Shown piece by piece: positions 1-5,815 of a DNA stretch of 13,621 bases (position 1 is the stretch's first letter; every line of letters begins with the position of its first letter). Source of the stretch: CAYPZL01 sp964415045 (GTDB taxonomy: Bacteria > Planctomycetota > Phycisphaerae > Sedimentisphaerales > Anaerobacaceae). The notes beneath the pieces were generated by a model that saw only the letters and a program-made list of their open reading frames with translations, was not told the DNA's origin and did not search any database. The DNA lies in contig CAYPZL010000157.1 in the NCBI GenBank assembly GCA_964415045.1, positions 1 to 13,621 of the forward strand, written 5' to 3'. Both the position numbers and the translations under genes were made by a program.

Positions 1-24
1 CATACCACAGCCATACCACCTTAG

Positions 25-225
25 CCACTGGTCCAAAAAAGCGGGAGTATTACAGATACTGATATCAACCTATTGAGGGAATTAGGATTCGACCTTGTGC
101 TTTCCAATTGCCCCGGTGGCGTTAGCGTGTGGACGAGATCAGGTCGTCAACAATTTCCGCGAATCGCGGTGACGGACGGCCACCTATTCCGATTCCATAA
201 ATCCCTGCCATCACCGGCAAGTTAG
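25..225 (+). pseudogene. C-terminal fragment, polysaccharide deacetylase-like, reading frame interrupted
   Basis: An open frame runs to a TAG at 223-225 and reads like a real protein end: an acidic/helical stretch followed by LLRELGFDLVLSNCPGG, then QQFPRIAVTDGHLFRFHKSL. The order 'L-x-x-LGF-x-hydrophobic, then PRI-x-V-x-D, then F-x-x-L' is what I know from the C-terminus of NodB-type polysaccharide deacetylases, which remove acetyl groups from cell-wall or exopolysaccharide sugars. The same frame has a TAG at 22-24 and no ATG, so the upstream part must lie in another frame. A run of six A at 35-40 is the likely switch point; one missing A would join it to the frame starting at base 2. It could be a decayed gene, an assembly error at a contig edge, or a gene truncated by the window. 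Codon use is mixed at third positions, unlike the GC-ending codons of the genes at 5816 onward. Family assignment is from memory of the motif order only. Confidence 0.4.
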
Positions 226-1087
226 CGGCGATATGCAGCCTGCTCGCAGGCAGCTTCTAACCACATTGTACGCTATCAAGTGAAATGGGCTCATCCGGTT
301 TTTGGGTACTTCCGTGTTTCTTGGGGGTTCAGCCCCCAGACCCCCGGCATTTGCCGCTTTGGACCAATGGCATGAAGAACGCCCCGGGTGTGCCCCTCGG
401 CGCGAGCGGTCGTGGCGGATACGCGGGACCCGCTGTAACGGCTGCCACGGCGTCAATAATCCTGCCTCCGGTAACATTCCCGGATTCAACACCGGTTTTC
501 GCCTAGTCCGCCGAGAAAGGGTTAGTCAAGGCCATGCTGGAGAGCGGCGGGGTTACGAGGGCTCGGCTGGTCGCGGTGACAAGAACCAAGGTAAGTAGAA
601 TCGGCCAGGGCGCAAGGGAATCCTGAATTTGCCAAAACTGCGCTACCGTTTTGTACCGTTGGGTGTCTGATCTTCTGCGGTTCTCCTCGCCTGCCATGTT
701 CTTGGCATCTCCAGAGGCAGTCCGCCTTGGCCCGGCGCGCCCAGGCAAGACTCGCCGGGCGGGAGACGAGACGGTTGATCTTCGTTTCTTGTCAGCCGAT
801 AAAACTACGCGTTTCTATGCCATCCGATATATATTTTGGCTATTTTGGCGGGCGACGTGGCGCGGGCGGCCAGGGGATCGCATTTCGTATCGCATACGTC
901 GGAACGGGCTTGGCGAGAGGTTCTTAAGGTGTAAACTCTTTACCCAAATATCTTTACGCTCCTTTGGTTGCCGCTGGCCGGGTTTGACGTGGCGCTGTCA
1001 ATCCCAGCGAACTCGCAGAGGCCCGATCACGAGCGTTGATTGAAGGCGATTTTGCCTTCGTCGGGCAATTTATATTGGCAACATGTG
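226..1087. other. Gene-free stretch
   Basis: No convincing gene is present on either strand. The longest open frames here translate to Arg-, Trp- and Pro-rich sequence with no domain, signal peptide or credible ribosome binding site. The one clear local structure is a hairpin at 321-339 (TTGGGGG with CCCCCAG, 5-nt loop). Another small hairpin, GCCTG/CAGGC, lies near 238-251. Neither is followed by a T tract. Confidence 0.5.
321..339. repeat. G5/C5 hairpin
   Basis: TTGGGGG (321-327) pairs with CCCCCAG (333-339) around the loop TTCAG, giving six Watson-Crick pairs plus an outer T-G. A further run of five C follows at 341-345, so the G tract could pair with either C run. The sequence type is reminiscent of short dispersed hairpin repeats, but only one copy is in the window. 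No T tract follows, so it is not an obvious terminator. Confidence 0.35.
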
Positions 1088-1116
1088 TTGACATGGGCTG
1101 TTAATCTGGGTAGAAT
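1088..1116 (+). promoter_or_regulatory. Sigma70-type promoter, upstream (distal)
   Basis: A perfect -35 box TTGACA (1088-1093) and a -10 box TAGAAT (1111-1116) are separated by exactly 17 bp. This is close to the housekeeping sigma consensus and points toward the gene at 1551, which would then have an untranslated leader of roughly 425 nt. Confidence 0.6.
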
Positions 1117-1173
1117 GAGCGTGCTGGGGTCACTGAAAAAATGGGAGTATCTCGGTAAAAGGCGTCTTTTTGC

Positions 1174-1203
1174 TTGACACAGCTGGGGCAGGTATGGTAC
1201 TTT
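1174..1203 (+). promoter_or_regulatory. Sigma70-type promoter, proximal
   Basis: A second perfect -35 box TTGACA (1174-1179) lies 86 bp downstream of the first. An 18-bp spacer leads to TACTTT (1198-1203) as -10 box. The -10 is weaker than that of the upstream promoter. Transcripts from here would carry a leader of about 340 nt before the ATG at 1551. Confidence 0.45.
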
Positions 1204-1550
1204 GGGGTAGTTGGCAGGCCCGCAATGAGAGTTTGGCTTGGTACGTGTTGGAGCTGCCTTTTGTTCGTGTCGGGCCGACAGGTAGGAGAGTGAGAAAGTG
1301 AGGAGGGTGGGAACGGATCGATTGTGTCGTTCATCGATTTGACGCACTTCGCACTTCTCGCGCCATCACGGAAGGACAGCCGGATTCTGGAGGATTGAGG
1401 TTCTCTTGAACCGGACCCGCAGGGAGGGTGCTCTCAGACAACTTGGCGAGTAGGCTTCTTGCAGAACAGAATGCGTAAGCAAACGCCAGACGAAAACAGG
1501 TGTCGCGCTGGTGGGCGTGATGCGCCATTGTTGTAAAGGGGGGTAATGAA
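1204..1550 (+). other. Long untranslated leader of the 1551 gene
   Basis: About 345 nt lie between the proximal promoter and the start codon at 1551. I see no gene in it and recognise no known riboswitch consensus; I looked in particular for the conserved blocks of c-di-GMP riboswitches. Its 3' end carries the ribosome binding site AAAGGGGGG (1535-1543). The length invites post-transcriptional control, but nothing in it proves that. Confidence 0.35.
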
Positions 1551-2012
1551 ATGGGTAATCTGGCGAAACTCATCTTGGCCGCGATGGTGTGCCTCGTGAT
1601 GGTCGGCGGTGCGTCGGCGGAAATTCCCGGGCAACCGTTCGTAAAGGTCACGGTGCCCCAAGAGACAGTGGATTTGGGGACCGTGTGGGGACCAGGGGTC
1701 AAGCGGCTTGCGGCAAGGTTGCAGGCTCATGTGCTGGCGAACTGTCCGTTCCACCTGTCGGCTTCGTTTCGTGGTTTTCGCCATGAGCAAGGCAAGGCGG
1801 TGGTCTCGGCAGGGGACATGCAGGTCGCGATCAACGGCAAGCAGGTTTCCTCGGTGACAGGACGAGTGCCGATTGCCAGTTCGTCCAAGCCCACCCCGGC
1901 CGACGGCGTGGATGTCCCAGTCGATTTACAGGTGGGAGTCAAGGGATGTGAGTATTACCCGGCAGGGCGGTACAACGGGGTCCTGGTGATAACTGTGGTG
2001 CCAGGGTTCTGA
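1551..2012 (+). CDS. Exported pilin-like beta-sandwich protein
   Basis: A 153-residue protein with a clear Sec signal peptide: Lys6, hydrophobic core 7-19, and cleavage expected after ASA at residue 23. The mature part of about 130 residues is rich in alternating beta-strand pattern and has two cysteines (C65 and C133) that could form a disulfide. It ends in YPAGRYNGVLVITVVPGF. The pattern 'PAG-x-Y-x-G-x-hydrophobic strand-P' at the extreme C-terminus is typical of fimbrial-subunit families such as spore coat U / Csu-type pilins and CFA/I-type major subunits. I infer a structural or adhesive surface subunit; no enzyme motif is visible. The ATG at 1551 is supported by AAAGGGGGG seven bases upstream; an ATG at 1546 is out of frame. 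It has its own promoters and lies upstream of a second small exported protein, a PapD-like protein and a secretin. Family-level assignment is uncertain; export is not. Confidence 0.75.
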   Translation: MGNLAKLILAAMVCLVMVGGASAEIPGQPFVKVTVPQETVDLGTVWGPGVKRLAARLQAHVLANCPFHLSASFRGFRHEQGKAVVSAGDMQVAINGKQVSSVTGRVPIASSSKPTPADGVDVPVDLQVGVKGCEYYPAGRYNGVLVITVVPGF

Positions 2013-2041
2013 TTCGGAGTGGGTGATGAACCTGGATTTCA

Positions 2042-2056
2042 TGGCAGATTCTGCCA
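2042..2056. terminator. Short hairpin after the 1551 gene
   Basis: TGGCAG (2042-2047) and CTGCCA (2051-2056) pair around ATT, 30 nt after the stop codon of the upstream gene. No T tract follows, so it is at best a weak or factor-dependent end, or a 3' stabilising stem. Confidence 0.25.
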
Positions 2057-2177
2057 GGTCGGAATAATGATGCGATGGTTGATAGATTGCCCAGGACCTA
2101 TGGAAAGGTGTGATCCCTAACAGGCCCCCCAAGGGGAAAGGGGAGAAAGGAGGTAAGGTGATGACACAGTGACATCT

Positions 2178-2235
2178 CACAGGCTTGGAAGAGCCTGTGG
2201 GTCGTCCGAAGGGACCGGCCCTCTCTTTGGGCGGT
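2178..2235 (+). ncRNA. Cluster of hairpins, possible structured RNA or leader element
   Basis: CACAGGCT (2178-2185) pairs with AGCCTGTG (2192-2199). The intervening T and G allow a ninth U-G pair closing a GGAA loop, a GNRA-type tetraloop. Directly downstream are GTCC/GGAC around 2204-2215 and GCCC/GGGC around 2218-2232, so three stems are stacked within 58 nt. I recognise no Rfam family. It could be a leader element of the 2477 gene, a processed 3' end of the 1551 transcript, or chance in GC-rich DNA. Confidence 0.25.
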
Positions 2236-2476
2236 AGGATGATGTCAAATGCCAAGTGGGAATGAAGATCGCAGGTCAAATTCATGGTAGTTTTTGGGCC
2301 GTGGCTTTTCAGGCGCAGCGCGGGCAGACCTGGAAAAGCCGTTCAGGGTAGTGTCGCCCGCTTTGGTGTGCGGCTGAGGCGTTCTCGGCGCCCAGCCGGA
2401 TTAACTGGGTTAGCTCCACGGGCCGTATCGGCCACTTCGGAGCGAGGGTTAAGTTTGATTTAGAAAGGAAGTGAAG

Positions 2477-2947
2477 ATGTTGAAGAAAACTCTATTTGTA
2501 GTCGCAGCAGTGGCTATGCTGGGTACCGTCGCTCAAGCTGGGGATGTGTCGTTCAAGTCGCACGGCTTCAGCTGGACGAAGGTTTACACTCCGCTCGAGA
2601 TCGAGGGTGTGAGCATTCCGGTCAAGATGGACATTGGCTACTGGATCAAAATCCCGAACGAGCAGAACCTGGAAATCAAAATGGAGCAGGACAGCATCTA
2701 TAAGTATTCCGGATGCACCACGATGCAGGTTCTCTGCAACTTCAATCTCACGCTGAGCTGTGAGATCACCTCGCGTGGCGTTGTTGGTGGCAAGTATAGC
2801 TGCAGCGTCAGCCCGGCGGACATCGATTCTCCCGGTGGAACCACCTCGGTTTGTGCTGAGCTGAAGGATGCGGTTCTTGGTGATCAGCCCGGTGGCACGA
2901 CCAACGTCACCGTCGCAGACATCAAGATCTTCGTTATCCCGAGATAA
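2477..2947 (+). CDS. Small exported cysteine-rich protein, pilin-like
   Basis: A 156-residue protein with a Sec signal peptide: MLKK, hydrophobic core to about residue 18, and cleavage after AQA (residue 21). The mature part is beta-rich with five cysteines (C80, C87, C95, C109, C126), so at least one would be unpaired or pair between molecules. It ends in a hydrophobic strand, VADIKIFVIPR, like the end of the 1551 protein. The segment LCNFNLTLSCEI also resembles NCPFHLSASFRG of that protein, suggesting the two are distant relatives with one fold. I chose the ATG at 2477 because AAGGA (2465-2469) sits seven bases upstream; a GTG at 2471 in the same frame would be only one base from it. I recognise no named family. 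The likely role is a secreted or surface-assembled subunit handled by the downstream chaperone-like protein and secretin; this is inference from context. Confidence 0.7.
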   Translation: MLKKTLFVVAAVAMLGTVAQAGDVSFKSHGFSWTKVYTPLEIEGVSIPVKMDIGYWIKIPNEQNLEIKMEQDSIYKYSGCTTMQVLCNFNLTLSCEITSRGVVGGKYSCSVSPADIDSPGGTTSVCAELKDAVLGDQPGGTTNVTVADIKIFVIPR

Positions 2948-3072
2948 CGAAAGCCTCTACAGGCAGAACTCGGCGGCAATCCCGCGCTGAGGTTCGGTGT
3001 GGTTCCTCTCGCGAAGGGACGCGAAGCCGAACGGAGGCAATGAGGGTGGAAGCCGCCGGGTGAATGGATCAC

Positions 3073-3109
3073 AAAGGGAGGATGGGTCGTACGGATTCAT
3101 CCTCCCTTT
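3073..3109. terminator. Long stem terminator-like hairpin
   Basis: AAAGGGAGGATG (3073-3084) is a perfect 12-bp match to CATCCTCCCTTT (3098-3109). Two G-U pairs, a U-A and a C-G extend the stem to 16 pairs, leaving a 5-nt loop (3089-3093). The stem ends in TTT and is preceded by AAA, so it could act on both strands, although the T tract is short. It probably ends transcription from the 1551 and 2477 genes. Confidence 0.55.
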
Positions 3110-3497
3110 CTCGTGCGCCGGGTCGGTTGAGCGGTTATGGGGCGTTGGCTCCGTTGAGAGCTGGTGCGAGCGTAGGGCAGAGGCTTTGCAACGGGCAGAG
3201 TCGGCGGAGAGCCGGAGGCAGGGACGAGCTCGACACATGAGCGCTGAGCCCGAGACCGGGTGCGCGGGGCAGGGAACGCGGAGGTTCGAAGGCCCGATAG
3301 TCCATTCTTCCGGGGCACACCTTCTCGGCTGGGGGCGCTACGCGGACGTTGTCCAGGCGATTGTGAGAGGCTCTCGTGCCGGGAACGGGGCACGTCAGGT
3401 GCGGTGGAGGCCGGGTTTCTCTTGTGATTCCATGTCGCCCGTTCCACGTTGGCATCCAGGGCTCGGGTACGCGAAATCATCCGCCCCGCAGAACGTG

Positions 3498-3533
3498 ATC
3501 GGCCTGGCTGTTCGTCTGTGCGGAAAGGCCGAT
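3498..3533. repeat. Inverted repeat, 8-bp arms, 20-nt spacer
   Basis: ATCGGCCT (3498-3505) is the exact reverse complement of AGGCCGAT (3526-3533). It lies about 130 bp upstream of the promoter at 3662. It could be a regulator binding site or an RNA stem, but an 8-bp match in 700 bp of GC-rich DNA may be chance. Confidence 0.2.
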
Positions 3534-3661
3534 TCAGGCGTTTCAGTCCTGTGGTCGGATTTCGCAGTCATCAGACTTTCATCGCCGCCCGTTGGCGCGG
3601 GGCTTGTGTCAATGCAGATAGGCTAAGTCGCGTAAAGCCGAGAGAATAGGTAAAATAGGTA

Positions 3662-3690
3662 TTGACAAAGGGGTTCGAATTTGGTAACCT
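3662..3690 (+). promoter_or_regulatory. Sigma70-type promoter for the chaperone-secretin genes
   Basis: A perfect TTGACA (3662-3667) is followed after exactly 17 bp by TAACCT (3685-3690). The upstream flank (about 3640-3660) is A/T-rich like an UP element. It would drive the 3910 gene with a leader of about 210 nt, and probably the secretin and lipoprotein genes behind it, because no later promoter or terminator is evident until past 10042. Confidence 0.5.
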
Positions 3691-3909
3691 TGGGAATGTC
3701 CTATCCAAGGCTATCGTTGGATGAAAAGGCGGTCTTGATGGGAGGCGGCACTATAGGTTGGGGGTGTTTCACGGAAATCGCGAGAAATGGGACAAGTACC
3801 TTCTTGGGATTGCCGAAGAGGTATGATGCTCGCGAAATCAACGTGGCACGGATTCTTTGGACCGCAGTTTGACCGCGGCGGTCGCAGCAAGTGCGATGAG
3901 AGGTGGAGC

Positions 3910-5709
3910 ATGGTAGATATGGTTGGAGGTCGAATGGTACGATCAGACGTGCATCTCGTCAGGCATCATACATTCACAGGCTCTTCCATGAGCAGCCGGT
4001 CATTGGCTCCGATTATCGGAATCATGGTTGTCGTTCTGCTGACCGGGGGGTCCGCCTTTGGGCAGTTTCTTGTCCAGCCCATGAAGATGGAGATGTCGCT
4101 GCCGCCGGGCCGGCGTGCCTGGCCGGAAATCATCATCGAAAACACGAGCGATGCCGCAAGGCAGGTTGACCTGCGGATCGTTGATATCTCTCAGGATCCG
4201 AACGGCATATGGGTTCCCATTGAGCCTGACGCCAAGGTTACCGAAGACGGCAGCGGCGCCCGCTGGGTGTGGGCCGGTTCTGAGGACAATAAGATCCGCC
4301 TGGACATCTCGAAAATGCAGAGCTGTCAGGGCTGGTTGCACGTGGATTCGGACAGCGTTCAGATCGGTCCCTACGGGCGGCTTACCGTCCGCGTTCGCGT
4401 GGATGTGCCTCCCGGAAAACGGGGATACTACTCGGCGGCCATTCTGGCTTCGTCACTGCTTGCGCCGGGGGGCAGCGGCTTCAGCACGGCTGTGGTGTTG
4501 GAGTTCTTGATCCCGGTGATTATCGAGGTTCAGGGTCGTCCCGAGCCCAGCAACATCAAATTGACCGATGTGGGCTTGCAGTTTCGTCATCGGACCGTTG
4601 ACAAACCTCCGGCCACCCTGGTCAGTGTGGATATCGAAAACCTGGGAGGGACCTACTCGCGTCTGACGGCGATGGCGCGGGTATGGAGCCAACTGGGAGG
4701 ACACTGGCGTCTCATCACGGAAAAGGAGTATCCCGAGACGGGCATTCTGCCCGGTATTAACTTGCACCTGTTGGCAGATGTGGAGCGTCCGCTGCCTTCC
4801 GGGCAGTACAAGGTGGAGGCGCTTCTGTACGTGGATGGCCGGCGTTCGCCCTTGTTCAGCAAGGAATTCGCCTTCGAGGGCGACCAGCGTATCTCGATAC
4901 TGCATGGCGATGCCGCGATTGACCTGGATCCTCGCGAGGTCCTCATCGAAGCGATTCCCGGAGCGACGCGAAGCGGTCGCATCGCGGTATTCAACGGCTC
5001 CGAGGAAAAGGTGGACGTGGAGGTGGAGGTGTCCCTGCCGGAGCATATGGTGAACGCGGTCTACGGGAATCTGCGCGGGCCTGATTTCGACTGTTCCGAC
5101 TGGGTGAAAGTCTCACCACAACGGTTCACGCTGCACGGCAAACGCCGGCAGAATCTCCGGATCTTGTGCAGCATGCCGAAGACGGGGCTCTTGCACCCGA
5201 ATTTCTATGCGATGCTCACCATGCGGACACGCTGGCCGGATGGGCAGACCGCCGGAACGACGAAGGCCCGCCTCTGCGTTGTGAACAAGAAGGGCCAGGG
5301 CAATCCCCGGATTATGAACCAACAGTTGACGCTTGCGGAGTCGTCGCCCAATCATTACCTGGTGACGGCCCGATTCTCGAACATCGGTGACACGCACGTG
5401 CTGCCTGATTGCCGGGCGGTGTTGTCTATCGTAGACGACGTGGCCAATACGCCCCGCGCGCGGTTTCTCCTGAGCAGCGAGAAGCGCCGGGGAATCATGC
5501 TGCCTCTGGAGAAACGCAATTTCACCGGCGTTCTGGATGTGAGTAGAGTGCCGCCCGGAATGTACCGGTTGACGGTGATTCTGACCGGTGAGAACGGAGA
5601 GTCGGCTCAGGGCCAGACGGCCGTGCGCGTGGTTGAAACGACCGAGCGCAAGGTGGTCGAAGTGATGAACGTGGAGGAGGTCGGTGGAGCGACCACGGTT
5701 GAATTGTAG
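3910..5709 (+). CDS. Exported PapD-like chaperone/adaptor with duplicated two-domain architecture
   Basis: A protein of 599 residues. The hydrophobic segment 32-45 followed by SAFG|Q (cleavage after residue 51) is a Sec signal with a long N-region. The mature protein is all beta. Residues 53-210 resemble a PapD/DUF916-type fold: QPMKMEMSLPPG, then a strand with ENTSD, then VPPGKRGYYSAAI and a closing hydrophobic strand IPVIIEV. Residues 211-325 form a second Ig-like domain ending LPSGQYKVEALLYVDG. Residues 336-460 repeat the first type (LIEAIPGATRSGRIAVFNGSE, then the ...HPNFYAMLTM strand). Residues 466-577 repeat the second type (VPPGMYRLTVILTGENG). Thus the protein is a tandem duplication of a domain pair. 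The role as chaperone or scaffold for exported subunits is inferred from fold type and neighbours. The frame stays open upstream to 3787 but without a ribosome binding site. I chose ATG 3910 because GAGAGG/GAGGTG lies 4-6 bases upstream; ATG 3934, behind GGAGGT, is nearly as good. The secretin gene follows after 106 bp. Confidence 0.75.
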   Translation: MVDMVGGRMVRSDVHLVRHHTFTGSSMSSRSLAPIIGIMVVVLLTGGSAFGQFLVQPMKMEMSLPPGRRAWPEIIIENTSDAARQVDLRIVDISQDPNGIWVPIEPDAKVTEDGSGARWVWAGSEDNKIRLDISKMQSCQGWLHVDSDSVQIGPYGRLTVRVRVDVPPGKRGYYSAAILASSLLAPGGSGFSTAVVLEFLIPVIIEVQGRPEPSNIKLTDVGLQFRHRTVDKPPATLVSVDIENLGGTYSRLTAMARVWSQLGGHWRLITEKEYPETGILPGINLHLLADVERPLPSGQYKVEALLYVDGRRSPLFSKEFAFEGDQRISILHGDAAIDLDPREVLIEAIPGATRSGRIAVFNGSEEKVDVEVEVSLPEHMVNAVYGNLRGPDFDCSDWVKVSPQRFTLHGKRRQNLRILCSMPKTGLLHPNFYAMLTMRTRWPDGQTAGTTKARLCVVNKKGQGNPRIMNQQLTLAESSPNHYLVTARFSNIGDTHVLPDCRAVLSIVDDVANTPRARFLLSSEKRRGIMLPLEKRNFTGVLDVSRVPPGMYRLTVILTGENGESAQGQTAVRVVETTERKVVEVMNVEEVGGATTVEL

Positions 5710-5735
5710 CATGCCGCAGAGGCGGTATTTGCTTA

Positions 5736-5768
5736 AAGGAGGGCACGGGATTGCCGATACAAGTTTGA
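5736..5768 (+). promoter_or_regulatory. Unassigned strong ribosome binding site with a 5-codon TTG frame
   Basis: A consensus Shine-Dalgarno AAGGAGG (5736-5742) stands eight bases before a TTG (5751), but that frame closes after five codons at a TGA (5766-5768). It is too far from the secretin ATG at 5816 (73 bases) to serve it, and the secretin has its own weaker AAGGGA (5801-5806). It may be a leader peptide or standby ribosome site, or a relic of an earlier start. Confidence 0.25.
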
Positions 5769-5815
5769 AGGCCGTGGGATGGCGTGGTTACGGCTGCAGA
5801 AAGGGACGTTGACCT

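Larger units (their letters stand above)
2013..2476. other. Intergenic region with several hairpins
   Basis: This 464-nt stretch between the two small exported-protein genes has no credible open frame. It holds a hairpin just after the stop (2042-2056), a 9-bp hairpin with a GGAA tetraloop (2178-2199), and two or three small hairpins up to about 2235. A further hairpin, GGCCG/CGGCC, lies near 2420-2433. I could not identify a convincing promoter for the 2477 gene, so that gene may be read from upstream through this region or from a promoter I do not recognise. Confidence 0.4.
2948..3661. other. Gene-free stretch containing a terminator
   Basis: Open frames in this 714-nt stretch run straight through the strong hairpin at 3073-3109 and translate to Arg/Ser/Gly-rich sequence without domains, so I regard them as chance. 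Besides the terminator it holds a TCGCG/CGCGA hairpin (3009-3024) and an inverted repeat with 8-bp arms at 3498-3505 and 3526-3533. The last 25 bases before 3662 are AT-richer and lead into a promoter. Confidence 0.45.

Noticed and set aside
651..1043. 130-codon open frame on the + strand
   Set aside because: The translation is rich in Arg and Trp with no domain or signal; no ribosome binding site stands before it, and it lies in DNA that carries no coding pattern on either strand.
35..1150. Similar strings at 35-50 and 1135-1149 (A run followed by GGGAGTAT)
   Set aside because: The shared stretch is only about 14 bases with a mismatch or gap, and the flanks differ; chance is the simpler explanation.
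1204..1550. Possible c-di-GMP riboswitch in the leader
   Set aside because: I looked for the conserved GEMM blocks and found only a loose GCAAACG match near 1480 without the paired stems.
3283..3300. GGTTCGAAGGCC resembling a tRNA T-arm
   Set aside because: No D-arm, anticodon arm or CCA-proximal stem can be built from the flanking sequence.
2997..3626. 209-codon open frame on the + strand
   Set aside because: It runs through the strong terminator-like hairpin at 3073-3109, has low-complexity Arg/Ser/Gly composition and no ribosome binding site. It is a chance frame in GC-rich DNA.
3673..3691. GGTTCGAAT resembling a tRNA T-loop
   Set aside because: No cloverleaf partners or acceptor stem surround it; the bases belong to the spacer of the promoter at 3662-3690.
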